From assembly GCF_008935075.1 (NCBI RefSeq), contig NZ_CP044545.1, positions 2,693,501-2,757,500 of the forward strand: a DNA stretch of 64,000 bases. Reading direction: 5' to 3'. The DNA is from Pradoshia sp. D12 (GTDB taxonomy: Bacteria > Bacillota > Bacilli > Bacillales > Pradoshiaceae). Each line of letters starts with the position of its first letter. Positions within the stretch are counted from its first letter, which is position 1. The position numbers were made by a program, and so were the translations under genes. The notes beneath the pieces are model-generated. The model did no database searches and was not told where the DNA came from. It saw only the letters and a program-made list of their open reading frames with translations. Below are positions 41,458 through 49,584 of this stretch, piece after piece.

Positions 41458-43005
41458 TTAAAGCGGAATATTTCCATGTTTTTTTGACGGCCTTGATTCT
41501 TTTTTTGTTCGAAGCATCTCTAAGGCCTGTGCCAATTTAATTCGGGTTTCTCTTGGATCGATAACATCATCGACCATCCCTTGACTTGCCGCTATATATG
41601 GATTGGCAAATTTTACGCGGTATTCTTCAATTTTTTGTTGGCGTACAGCTTCAGGATCAGAGCTATTGTTAATTTCTTTAGCAAAAATGATATTGGCTGC
41701 ACCCTGTGGCCCCATTACAGCGATTTCAGCATTCGGCCAAGCATAGACAAGATCAGCCCCAATCGATTTACTGTTTAAGGCTACATATGCTCCCCCATAT
41801 GCTTTTCTTAAAATCACCGTTAATTTTGGAACGGTTGCTTCCGAATAAGCATACAAAATTTTTGCACCATGCCGAATAATTCCTCCATGCTCCTGTTTAA
41901 TTCCCGGAAAAAATCCAGTTACATCCTCAAATGTAATAATCGGGATATTAAATGAATCACAGAAACGGATAAATCTTGCCGCCTTATCAGAAGAATTGAT
42001 ATCGAGTCCTCCCGCCATATATTTCGGTTGATTACATACCAAACCGACTGTCTCACCTTTAATTCTAGCTAAACCAATCACTAGGTTTCGAGCAAAACTC
42101 TCTTGAATTTCAAAGAAGGAATCCTGATCGACTACTGCATTTACAACCTTTCTTACATCATAAGGACGGATACCGTCATAAGGTACCAATTCAGCAATAT
42201 CAGGACAATAATCATTTTGCTCAGTCCATTCACTTACTGGTGGTTTTTCTTCATTATTTAAAGGCAGATAGGAAAGCAATTTCCTTACCAAACGTAATGT
42301 TTCTTCCTCAGTTTTTCCTTCAAAATGTGCATTTCCACTAATAGAATTATGGACTTTCGCTCCACCTAAATCTTCTGAACTAATTTTTTCTCCGGTCACG
42401 GTTTCTATCACTTTTGGACCGGTGATGAACATTTGGCTTGTTTGATCCACCATAAAAACGAAATCCGTAATGGCTGGAGAATACACGGCACCACCTGCAC
42501 ATGGGCCCATGATAACTGATATTTGCGGTACAACGCCCGAGTAGATAACATTGCGGTAAAAAACCTGGCCATATCCATCCAGCGAGGTGACACCCTCCTG
42601 AATTCTCGCTCCGCCGGAATCATTTAATCCTATTATTGGAGCTCCGTTTTTAGCAGCCAAATCCATAATGGATGATATTTTCTTGGCATGCATCTCACCC
42701 AACGCTCCGCCAAATACGGTAAAATCCTGAGAAAAAATATAAACTGGCCTTCCATCAATTTTGCCATAGCCGGTTACAACCCCATCGCCAGGCCCTTTTA
42801 TTTGATCCAAACCAAAGTCTCTGTTGCGATGTTCAACAAAAGCATTCAGTTCAACAAAGCTATTATCATCCATCAAAATATCGATTCTCTCTCTAGCTGT
42901 CAATTTTCCTTTTTCGTGTTGTTTTTCAATCTTATCCCATCCGCCACCAAGCTCGATATCATTTTTTCTATCATACAGTTCGGTTATTCTTTCATACATA
43001 TCCAC
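41458..43005 (-). CDS. Acyl-CoA (propionyl/methylmalonyl) carboxyltransferase beta subunit, YqjD-like
   Basis: 515 aa crotonase-fold carboxyltransferase. N-terminal half with GPGDGVVTGYGKIDGRPVY, FTVFGGALGEMHAKK, the acyl-CoA oxyanion region (GPCAGGAVYSPAITDF) and the C-terminal half with the biotin site oxyanion (RKAYGGAYVALNSKSIGAD, WPNAEIAVMGPQGA). It would move CO2 from carboxybiotin to propionyl-CoA, giving methylmalonyl-CoA. The epimerase gene ends 4 bp upstream, which supports that role. The biotin carboxylase/BCCP subunit is not in the window and must come from elsewhere, or the protein serves a decarboxylase complex instead. Confidence 0.9.
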   Translation of the reverse strand: MDMYERITELYDRKNDIELGGGWDKIEKQHEKGKLTARERIDILMDDNSFVELNAFVEHRNRDFGLDQIKGPGDGVVTGYGKIDGRPVYIFSQDFTVFGGALGEMHAKKISSIMDLAAKNGAPIIGLNDSGGARIQEGVTSLDGYGQVFYRNVIYSGVVPQISVIMGPCAGGAVYSPAITDFVFMVDQTSQMFITGPKVIETVTGEKISSEDLGGAKVHNSISGNAHFEGKTEEETLRLVRKLLSYLPLNNEEKPPVSEWTEQNDYCPDIAELVPYDGIRPYDVRKVVNAVVDQDSFFEIQESFARNLVIGLARIKGETVGLVCNQPKYMAGGLDINSSDKAARFIRFCDSFNIPIITFEDVTGFFPGIKQEHGGIIRHGAKILYAYSEATVPKLTVILRKAYGGAYVALNSKSIGADLVYAWPNAEIAVMGPQGAANIIFAKEINNSSDPEAVRQQKIEEYRVKFANPYIAASQGMVDDVIDPRETRIKLAQALEMLRTKKESRPSKKHGNIPL

Positions 43006-43009
43006 TATT

Positions 43010-43423
43010 TTATTCCTCCCGTTCCGGTTTCTCTAGAACCTCTACTAAAACTCCCTGTACCGACTTAGGATGTATAAAAGCTACTTGTGTATGATGTGCT
43101 CCGGGTCTGGGTTCTTCATCAATCAATTGAATGCCATTATCCTTTATTTCTTTAATTCTTTCTTTAATATCACTCACTTCAAGCGCAATATGGTGTATGC
43201 CTTCCCCTCTTTTTGCAATAAATTTTGCAACAGCACTTGATTCATTCAAGGGCTCCAATAACTCTATTCGTGTATTACCAGTGGATAAAAAAGCTACCCT
43301 AACTCCCTGGCTCTCGACTATTTCTTCCCCTTCATTTACCATACCAAAAATCCCCTCATATAAAGGAAGCGCTTTCGAAATGGAACGAACAGCAATGCCG
43401 ATATGGTCAATTCCCTTTTGCAT
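43010..43423 (-). CDS. mce: Methylmalonyl-CoA epimerase
   Basis: 137 aa, VOC fold of two beta-alpha-beta-beta-beta units. Metal-binding residues fit the family: His7 in GIDHIGIAV, His in EGIHHIALEVSD and Glu in QGVLVEVLE. It interconverts the (S)- and (R)-methylmalonyl-CoA epimers, linking the carboxylase encoded 4 bp downstream to methylmalonyl-CoA mutase (mutAB at 49.6-53.6 kb). Corresponds in position to yqjC of B. subtilis. Confidence 0.92.
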   Translation of the reverse strand: MQKGIDHIGIAVRSISKALPLYEGIFGMVNEGEEIVESQGVRVAFLSTGNTRIELLEPLNESSAVAKFIAKRGEGIHHIALEVSDIKERIKEIKDNGIQLIDEEPRPGAHHTQVAFIHPKSVQGVLVEVLEKPEREE

Positions 43424-43519
43424 ACAAATCCCCCTTTATTTTCCTATCTTAAATAATAGAGCATTCTTAAAATTCTATAAAGATATTTTGCTCAAATAGT
43501 GAATGAAATTTTTTTAGAC

Positions 43520-43548
43520 TTGAGGAGTTTTGCTAAACATAGTAGTAT
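43520..43548 (+). promoter_or_regulatory. Promoter of prli42
   Basis: TTGAGG (43520-43525), 17-bp spacer, TAGTAT (43543-43548), about 33 bp before the small ORF. Confidence 0.6.
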
Positions 43549-43580
43549 CAAATAGAAGAATGTAAAAGGAGTGTAGCTCT

Positions 43581-43676
43581 ATGTCTAAAAAGCGTACACA
43601 GAAGATAATCGTTTATATTATGATTTTTACGATGGTCGCGGTGACCTTATTATCCGGTTTGTCAGCTTTCCTATAA
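43581..43676 (+). CDS. prli42: Stressosome-associated membrane miniprotein Prli42
   Basis: 31 aa: a basic cytoplasmic head (MSKKRTQKI) and one transmembrane helix (IVYIMIFTMVAVTLLSGLSA). Length, Arg/Lys head and ending (LLSGLSAFL) match Prli42, the 31-aa protein of Listeria that tethers the stressosome to the membrane and is widespread in Bacillaceae. Start ATG follows AAAAGGAG at 9 nt, and promoter and terminator bracket it. It is the only + strand gene in this part of the yqj region. Identification rests on memory of the family pattern. Confidence 0.85.
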   Translation: MSKKRTQKIIVYIMIFTMVAVTLLSGLSAFL

Positions 43677-43682
43677 AAAATA

Positions 43683-43722
43683 AACCTCATCTTTTTCTCT
43701 TCACGGAGAGTCAGATGAGGTT
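43683..43722. terminator. Bidirectional terminator, prli42 / L,D-transpeptidase
   Basis: AACCTCATCT (43683-43692) pairs with AGATGAGGTT (43713-43722); T-runs lie on both sides. Confidence 0.85.
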
Positions 43723-44234
43723 TTTTCGTTTATGGCATGAAATAGTCTCGCATAAAAAGAAGCAGGCTCTGAATTATCATAGATGTACACCTTTGTACCA
43801 AGCGGAACTAATTCAAACAGTACCTGGACTTCTTGATTTTTCATCCGGATACATCCAGCAGACACCTTTTTTCCAATCGAATCCTCCTGATTCGTTCCAT
43901 GAATCCCGTAATTTCTACCATTCGTTTTACGTGCATCAAACCCCATCCATCTAGAGCCGAGTGGGTTTCTTTCATCATTACCGGGAATCGACTTTCTGGA
44001 GTATTCAGGATCCTCGAATTTTGTAATAATCGTAAATAGACCCTCTGGTGTATCTTCATCATTCTTTCCAGTAGCAATCGAAAATTGATATCTTTCCTGA
44101 TTATCAACATAAAATACTAGCTGATTGGTTTGTTTATTAATCACGATAAACGGATCCCCGGGAATTGGGTTGGGTCCTAAAGGCCATATTGGAGACATTA
44201 CTTGCAGTAATAACCAGAGTGACATCCATTTCAT
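43701..44234 (-). CDS. L,D-transpeptidase (YkuD domain)
   Basis: 177 aa from ATG 44234. A hydrophobic N-terminus (MSLWLLLQVMSPIWPL) acts as anchor or signal, followed by a YkuD domain with DPFIVINKQTNQLVFYVDN and the catalytic HGTNQED...SAGCIRM motif (His, Ser, Gly, Cys, Arg all present). It forms 3-3 crosslinks in peptidoglycan or attaches proteins to it. The frame extends upstream to ATG 44285, directly after the yqjA stop (TGAATG), but the nearer ATG has AAGGATGGGTG and puts the hydrophobic stretch at the N-terminus. The preferred RBS lies in the 3' arm of a terminator-like hairpin. Confidence 0.88.
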   Translation of the reverse strand: MKWMSLWLLLQVMSPIWPLGPNPIPGDPFIVINKQTNQLVFYVDNQERYQFSIATGKNDEDTPEGLFTIITKFEDPEYSRKSIPGNDERNPLGSRWMGFDARKTNGRNYGIHGTNQEDSIGKKVSAGCIRMKNQEVQVLFELVPLGTKVYIYDNSEPASFYARLFHAINEKTSSDSP

Positions 44235-44242
44235 AAAAAACA

Positions 44243-44266
44243 CCCATCCTTTTTGTTTAGGATGGG
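44243..44266 (-). terminator. yqjA terminator overlapping the RBS of the next gene
   Basis: CCCATCCT (44243-44250) pairs with AGGATGGG (44259-44266), and on the minus strand the stem is followed by GTTTTTTATG: the U-run ends exactly at the preferred start codon of the L,D-transpeptidase. The 3' arm AGGATGGG is also its Shine-Dalgarno. Confidence 0.7.
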
Positions 44267-44285
44267 CTCTGAACTGTGTTTTCAT

Positions 44286-45257
44286 TCATTTCTTTTCTTT
44301 AGAATTTGGCAGTGGTTTCACTGTACTTTTGATTATTAGATAGTCTTTCAATTCTTTGATCAGCTGGAAAAGTGCGGCCCGTTTCTCAAAATCATCGAAG
44401 GATGTTGGAATTTCTTTCTTTTTTACTTCCTTCACTAACTTCTCAAGCATCTCGATGTATTCATTAGCGGTATTATGATGATGAACATTATCACTTAAAA
44501 ATCCAATGTATTCACCAAGTTCATGACTGACCTCATCACCCGACAAATCCATCTTAGCAGCTAAAGGCAGTATTCTCTTTAAGATACTCAACTGTTTTTC
44601 ACGGAGTTTAAAATAGTGATAGTACGAGGCATCATCGACTATTTTATGATTTTCTTCCTCCAAAGCTGCATAGTAAACCGCTTTTCGAATTAAATTTTCT
44701 GCATCTATAATCTCTTTACCGCTCCAGGCACTGTTCCCTGTCACCAAATAATTACTTAATTCCTTAAAAATAATACTATAGAGCTTTTCAATATCCATTC
44801 GGTATTTTTTTAGCTCCCGCTCCATGTTCGGCATATAAAAGTTAACCAGAAAGGCAACTGTAATCCCAATGACAACTAGTAAAAATTCATTAAGTAAGCT
44901 TGACAATGTAATCGAATTAGAAGCGTATAAGTGCAAAATAATTACACTGCTTGTCACAATACCGCCAGAAATATTTAATGCAACAGTTGTCGGAATAAAA
45001 AACAACAGCATTAATCCAATGACAGGAGGTGTATATCCGAGAAGTTCAAAAAATGCAAAGGAATAAAGCATGGCCAATGAACAGGCAAAGAAACGCTCAC
45101 CGGCAGCCCTGAACGATCGCTTTTTTGTTCTTTGAATACACAATATAGTAATGATTCCAGCAGAGGCAAAACTCTGAAGCCCAATTATTTGGGCTATGTA
45201 TATAGCAATTGGAGTCCCTATAGCCGTTTTAACGGTTCGATATCCGATTTTAAACAT
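44286..45257 (-). CDS. yqjA: Aromatic-acid exporter/FUSC-like membrane protein, YqjA-like
   Basis: 323 aa. The N-terminal half has five to six closely packed hydrophobic segments (from KTAIGTPIAIYIAQIIGLQS to LVVIGITVAFLVNFYMP), the C-terminal half is a cytoplasmic helical domain (ERELKKYRMDIEKLYSIIFK onwards). This is the ArAE/DUF939 family, found next to artPQR in B. subtilis as yqjA. Relatives export aromatic acids, but the Bacillus protein's substrate is not established. Confidence 0.85.
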   Translation of the reverse strand: MFKIGYRTVKTAIGTPIAIYIAQIIGLQSFASAGIITILCIQRTKKRSFRAAGERFFACSLAMLYSFAFFELLGYTPPVIGLMLLFFIPTTVALNISGGIVTSSVIILHLYASNSITLSSLLNEFLLVVIGITVAFLVNFYMPNMERELKKYRMDIEKLYSIIFKELSNYLVTGNSAWSGKEIIDAENLIRKAVYYAALEEENHKIVDDASYYHYFKLREKQLSILKRILPLAAKMDLSGDEVSHELGEYIGFLSDNVHHHNTANEYIEMLEKLVKEVKKKEIPTSFDDFEKRAALFQLIKELKDYLIIKSTVKPLPNSKEKK

Positions 45258-45294
45258 AGTTTATGTAGTCCCTCTCATGCAATTTAATGCAAAA

Positions 45295-45320
45295 AAGACG
45301 CTCTGAAATCAGACCATCTT
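45295..45320 (-). terminator. Terminator of artPQR
   Basis: AAGACGCTCTGA (45295-45306) and TCAGACCATCTT (45309-45320) pair with one mismatch and one wobble; six U follow on the minus strand. Confidence 0.75.
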
Positions 45321-45341
45321 TTTACTAATAGCATAAACTTT

Positions 45342-46064
45342 TTAGAGTACCTTTTGCAAGAAGTCTTTAGCACGTTCAGATTTAGGATTCGAGAAAAACT
45401 CTGCCGGAGGGGCATCCTCCACAATCACTCCTCCATCTAAAAATAAAACACGATCGGCTACTTCCTTGGCAAATCCCATTTCATGCGTCACAATCGCCAT
45501 TGTCATCCCTGAAGTTGCCAGTGATTTCATAACTTCGAGTACTTCTTTCACCATCTCAGGATCAAGCGCTGAAGTAGGTTCATCAAACAGCATAATTTCA
45601 GGTTTCATGGCTAATGCTCGCGCTATGGCTACCCTTTGTTTTTGACCGCCGGAGAGGCGTTCAGGATACACATTCGCTTTATCTTCCATTCCTACTTTTG
45701 CCAATAGTTCCATTGCTTCCTTTTTGGCTTGCTCTTTCTTGACTTTGCGGACTTTCATTGGTGCGTACATGATGTTTTCCAAAACCGTCTTATGAGGAAA
45801 CAGATAAAAGTGCTGGAATACCATTCCTACATTCTGACGCATCGCTAACACATCTGTTTTCGGTGCAGTAATCTCCTCACCCTTTATCCAAATCTGTCCG
45901 CCAGTTGGTTTTTCCATTAGGTTCATACAACGAAGAAATGTTGATTTACCGGAACCGGATGGTCCAATTACAGCAATCACTTCTCCTTCTTTTATCTCTG
46001 TGGAAATCCCCTTTAGAACTTCCAGCTTTCCATAGCTTTTATATAGCTCTTTTACTTTAATCAT
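45342..46064 (-). CDS. artR: Amino acid (arginine-type) ABC transporter ATPase
   Basis: 240 aa polar-amino-acid ATPase: Walker [17 protein letters not shown]-loop [19 protein letters not shown], signature [15 protein letters not shown], Walker [16 protein letters not shown], switch His VTHEMGFA. It overlaps the permease gene by one base and completes the binding protein-permease-ATPase set equivalent to yqiXYZ (artPQR), a high-affinity arginine importer in B. subtilis. Substrate assignment is by synteny. Confidence 0.93.
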   Translation of the reverse strand: MIKVKELYKSYGKLEVLKGISTEIKEGEVIAVIGPSGSGKSTFLRCMNLMEKPTGGQIWIKGEEITAPKTDVLAMRQNVGMVFQHFYLFPHKTVLENIMYAPMKVRKVKKEQAKKEAMELLAKVGMEDKANVYPERLSGGQKQRVAIARALAMKPEIMLFDEPTSALDPEMVKEVLEVMKSLATSGMTMAIVTHEMGFAKEVADRVLFLDGGVIVEDAPPAEFFSNPKSERAKDFLQKVL

Positions 46065-46717
46065 CAGTGCTGCAACCTCTTTTCAAGCATTTTTCCGATT
46101 AGCGTTAAAATCATAACCAGTACGTAATAGATTAAACCTGCAAACAGAAGCGGCTCTAAATATTGGAAGGTTTGTCCCCCAACTTGGTATGCGCGTCTCA
46201 TGATATCCATTACGCCAATAGTTGTAACGATCGCAGATTCCTTTGTAAGCGTGATGAATTCATTCATTAAGGCAGGTAAAATATTTTTATATGCCTGCGG
46301 AAGGATGATATTGGCCATCATGCTGCTGTATGGAACACCAAGTGCCATGGCCGCTTCCCTTTGACCCTTATCTACCGCAAGAACCCCCCCACGGATAATT
46401 TCGGAAATATATGCAGCCGAGTTTAAAGAAAATGCTAAAACTGCTGCCCAATACCCTTCAATCTGAAAACCAAATAATTGCGGTGAAGCAAAATAAATAA
46501 TCATTAATTGAAGAACTAATGGAGTACCCCTAAATATAGATGTATAAAAATCTGATAACCAAATGAGCGGCTTAATTGTAGTGATTTTGCATAAGGCTAT
46601 AATGGTTCCAAGAAAGAAACCAAACAATGCAGCCAATGCTGCTATTTGCAATGTCGTATATACACCTTCCATTATATAGGGCATGGAAGGGATAATATCT
46701 GTAAAATCAAGATTCAT
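46064..46717 (-). CDS. artQ: Amino acid (arginine-type) ABC transporter permease
   Basis: 217 aa, HisM/GlnP-type permease with about five hydrophobic segments and the EAA loop [20 protein letters not shown]. Works as a homodimer in the artPQR importer. It shares one base with the ATPase gene and lies 66 bp after the binding-protein gene, with a perfect hairpin in between. Confidence 0.93.
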   Translation of the reverse strand: MNLDFTDIIPSMPYIMEGVYTTLQIAALAALFGFFLGTIIALCKITTIKPLIWLSDFYTSIFRGTPLVLQLMIIYFASPQLFGFQIEGYWAAVLAFSLNSAAYISEIIRGGVLAVDKGQREAAMALGVPYSSMMANIILPQAYKNILPALMNEFITLTKESAIVTTIGVMDIMRRAYQVGGQTFQYLEPLLFAGLIYYVLVMILTLIGKMLEKRLQH

Positions 46718-46749
46718 GTACTTTCTCCTATCACTGTTAATAAAAAGAA

Positions 46750-46782
46750 AATTTCAGAAAGGGGTTCTCCCTTTCTGAAATT
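46750..46782 (-). other. Perfect intercistronic hairpin between artP and artQ
   Basis: AATTTCAGAAAGGG (46750-46763) pairs with its exact complement at 46769-46782, two bases before the artP stop codon, followed on the minus strand by a T-rich stretch. It may act as a partial terminator or 3'-end stabiliser that keeps the binding protein in excess. Confidence 0.75.
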
Positions 46783-46783
46783 A

Positions 46784-47569
46784 TTATTCAGCGTCTCCGC
46801 CAAACCATTTTAGAACTAACTCTTCAAGTTCACCATTTTCTTTCATCTTTTTCAACTCTTCATTAAATTGATCGCGCAATTCACTGCCTTTTTTGAAAGC
46901 AATGGCAGATCCAACTTCTTCTGCATCTCCTTCAAGAAGGAATCCTGTTAAATCTTCATTCTTATCAAGATACCCTTGTGCCACTAAATCTTCAATAATA
47001 GCCGCATCAAAACGTTCAGATTTTATTTCCTGTACCAATTCAGGAATTTTGTCACGGTTTTCAACTGTCATTTTTGTTGTTTTAGCTAATTCCTGAGCTT
47101 TTTCTTCTTGAATAGAACCCATTTGTACCCCGACAGTTTTATTTTCCAGATCTTTAACTGATTCGATTTTGTTATCTTTTGAAGTGACAATCATATGGTT
47201 CGCTGTGTAATAAATATCAGAGAAATCCACATTCTTTTCACGCTCCTCAGTTGGAGTCATCCCAGCCATAACAAAATCAGCTTGTCCATTTTTCACAGCC
47301 GTTACTAAACCGCCAAAATCCATATCGACAACTTCTACTTTATAACCAAGTTTCCCAGCAATCGCTTTTGCCAAATCTACATCAAATCCGATAATTTCAT
47401 CACTTTTCGCTGTATCAATGTATTCGAATGGTTTATAATCAGCCGATGTAGCCATTTTTAAAACTTTTTCATCTTCAGAACCATTTCCTGACTCGTCAGA
47501 ACTTCCACAAGCCGTTAATACCGAAACTGCTAATACTGCTGTCAATAAACTAAGCAACCATTTTTTCAT
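46784..47569 (-). CDS. artP: Amino acid (arginine-type) binding lipoprotein
   Basis: 261 aa, SBP family 3. Lipobox LTAC with Cys21 after a 20-residue signal. Ligand-binding pattern: MATSADYKPFEYIDTAKSD, IIGFDVDLAKAIAGKLGY, DFVMAGMTPTEEREKNVDFS. Equivalent to YqiX/ArtP. First gene of the importer operon. Confidence 0.93.
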   Translation of the reverse strand: MKKWLLSLLTAVLAVSVLTACGSSDESGNGSEDEKVLKMATSADYKPFEYIDTAKSDEIIGFDVDLAKAIAGKLGYKVEVVDMDFGGLVTAVKNGQADFVMAGMTPTEEREKNVDFSDIYYTANHMIVTSKDNKIESVKDLENKTVGVQMGSIQEEKAQELAKTTKMTVENRDKIPELVQEIKSERFDAAIIEDLVAQGYLDKNEDLTGFLLEGDAEEVGSAIAFKKGSELRDQFNEELKKMKENGELEELVLKWFGGDAE

Positions 47570-47911
47570 TGTCCTTTACCCCCACTATAATGTGTTTTTC
47601 ATGATGATAGTTTTCATTTCCTTACACAATTAAACTATCAAACTATATTTTAAGATTTAATAAATATTATATATATGCAACAAAATGTATTTTAACACAT
47701 AAAATCTGTTTTGCAAAATATTTAATTATTATGTATATATAATTAATTTTTCTTGAGTTTTCACGCGTTAAACTAAAAAAGAAGTATCAAAAAATGATAC
47801 TTCTCCCATAACATTATAATAAAATTATATACAGAATTTTATTATATTTAGACATTTTCATTCTTATCTTTTTTGAGCTTATTTTCCTCTTTTCACCTGA
47901 GGTAAGATCGA
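47570..47911. other. Promoter region of artPQR and terminator of brxB
   Basis: 342 bp. The right part holds a brxB terminator (47780-47789 pairing with 47795-47804, U-run on the minus strand). The left part is extremely AT-rich and must contain the artP promoter. I looked for an arginine-repressor box and saw only weak, unconvincing TATATAATTAAT-type matches. Confidence 0.5.
47780..47804 (-). terminator. Terminator of brxB
   Basis: AGAAGTATCA pairs with TGATACTTCT around AAAAA, followed by TTTTTTAG on the minus strand. Confidence 0.85.
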
Positions 47912-48349
47912 TTAGACTTCTTCACAATATTCATCAAACATTTTTTGCAGATTTTCAATTACTTCTACAGGTTCATGCCCTTCAATCTCATGACGCTCAA
48001 CCATTTTAATGATTTTTCCATCTTTTAAAAGAGCGAATGATGGAGAGGAAGGCGGATAGCCCGTAAAGTATTCTCTTGCTCTGGCAGTAGCTTCTTTATC
48101 CTGACCGGCAAAGACCGTTACCAATTGGTCTGGTCTTTTATCATAATTCACTGCATGATAAGCAGCAGGACGAGCAATACCACCTGCACATCCACAAACA
48201 GAGTTAACCATAACAAGCGTTGTTCCCTTTTTGCTTAGAGTCTCATCTACTTCTTCTGCAGTTGTTAATTCTTTGTAACCTGCATTTTGTATTTCCTGAC
48301 GAGCCTGGCGAACCACGTCGTTCATAAATAAATTAAAATTCATGCTCAC
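47912..48349 (-). CDS. brxB: Bacilliredoxin
   Basis: 145 aa of the YphP/YqiW (DUF1094) family. The CGC active site is visible as Cys52-Gly-Cys54 in [15 protein letters not shown]. Bacilliredoxins remove bacillithiol from S-bacillithiolated proteins after oxidative stress. Position next to artPQR matches yqiW (brxB) of B. subtilis. Monocistronic. Confidence 0.95.
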   Translation of the reverse strand: MSMNFNLFMNDVVRQARQEIQNAGYKELTTAEEVDETLSKKGTTLVMVNSVCGCAGGIARPAAYHAVNYDKRPDQLVTVFAGQDKEATARAREYFTGYPPSSPSFALLKDGKIIKMVERHEIEGHEPVEVIENLQKMFDEYCEEV

Positions 48350-48494
48350 TTAAACATCTTCCTTTCTATCGGAGCTACCCTTATAGTATCAGAGCAGCCG
48401 TTTTTTATAAAATATTCCAGATGACAGGTTTAGTTTACTTACACAGGGGAATAGTACCTTTAATTAAGATGACCCCCTATACTCCTAAACTTTT

Positions 48495-48514
48495 GGATAG
48501 CCATAAGGCTATCC
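48495..48514. other. Small hairpin between brxB and meaB
   Basis: GGATAGCC (48495-48502) pairs with GGCTATCC (48507-48514). The T-run lies on the + strand side only, so it is a weak end signal for meaB on the minus strand. Confidence 0.4.
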
Positions 48515-48540
48515 ATCTTTTTTATGTACTACTCTACATT

Positions 48541-49584
48541 TTACTTATCCTTCGAAAAAAAATACAGATGAAATAATTCAGCAGCTGCTTTTGAAACTAT
48601 TTTCTCTCCATCTCTGACACTTGCTTCGATAATCGGTAATAGTTTCTTAACAGCTTTATCGGTATAAAAATGATCAATGATTTGCTGTTCTACTTCACTC
48701 TCAAACCATTTTGTGACCTGCCGTTTTCGCCTATTCGAAAATTCACCTGTTTCCTTTGTGAAAACGGAAAATTCTATAATGGCCTCCCAAATTTCATTCA
48801 GACCCTGTTTATGCAAGGCTGAACAAGCAAACGTCCTGACAGTCCAATCCTTTGTAGCCGGTATATGATCACGGAGGATTTGACGGTATTCCTCTTTCGC
48901 TCGCATTGCTAGCTTTTCATTTTCCCCATCAGCTTTATTAACAGCTATTCCATCGACAAGCTCAAGGATGCCTTTTTTCATTCCTTGCAGTTCGTCTCCT
49001 GCACCCGTAAGAGTCAGCAGCAGAAAAAAATCTACCATATCCCTGACTTCAGCTTCACTTTGTCCCACTCCAACCGTTTCTACTAAGATCACTGAATATC
49101 CGGCAGCCTCACAAATCATCATGCTTTCTCTTGTTTTACGGTGCACACCGCCTAATTTACCTCCTGATGGGGTCGGGCGGATAAAGGCATTTGGATGTTT
49201 CGAAAGTTCTTCCATCCTAGTTTTATCCCCAAGTATACTGCCTCCGCTGATGGAAGAGCTTGGGTCAATGGCAAGTACGGCCACTTTATACCCAAGCTCA
49301 CATAAAAATAGCCCCATATTCTCAATAAATGTACTCTTTCCTGCCCCTGGAACCCCACTAATACCGATGCGAATTGAATTCCCTGTAAAGGGGAGGATAG
49401 ATTGCAAAATCTCTTCAGCCTGCGGACGATAAACGTCCCCTTTGCTTTCAACGAAAGTAATGGCTTTTGATAATGCTTGTAATTGCCCGGCTTTTAAGTT
49501 CCGGACAATTTCCTCTGTATCAACGGGCTTCGTATGGACTCTCTTATATCTTTTTCTTTCGTATTGCTGATTATGGTCTGTCAT
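48541..49584 (-). CDS. meaB: Methylmalonyl-CoA mutase G-protein chaperone (MeaB/ArgK)
   Basis: About 347 aa GTPase of the SIMIBI class. Walker [14 protein letters not shown], switch regions [20 protein letters not shown] and [12 protein letters not shown], and NKADGEN for guanine. It loads and protects adenosylcobalamin on methylmalonyl-CoA mutase. I choose ATG 49584 behind GAGGAAG; it overlaps the end of mutB by 14 bp. Last gene of the mutA-mutB-meaB operon. Confidence 0.93.
   Translation of the reverse strand: MTDHNQQYERKRYKRVHTKPVDTEEIVRNLKAGQLQALSKAITFVESKGDVYRPQAEEILQSILPFTGNSIRIGISGVPGAGKSTFIENMGLFLCELGYKVAVLAIDPSSSISGGSILGDKTRMEELSKHPNAFIRPTPSGGKLGGVHRKTRESMMICEAAGYSVILVETVGVGQSEAEVRDMVDFFLLLTLTGAGDELQGMKKGILELVDGIAVNKADGENEKLAMRAKEEYRQILRDHIPATKDWTVRTFACSALHKQGLNEIWEAIIEFSVFTKETGEFSNRRKRQVTKWFESEVEQQIIDHFYTDKAVKKLLPIIEASVRDGEKIVSKAAAELFHLYFFSKDK

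Noticed and set aside
47570-47779. ArgR/AhrC box upstream of artP
   Set aside because: Only weak AT-rich matches; not above background in this sequence.
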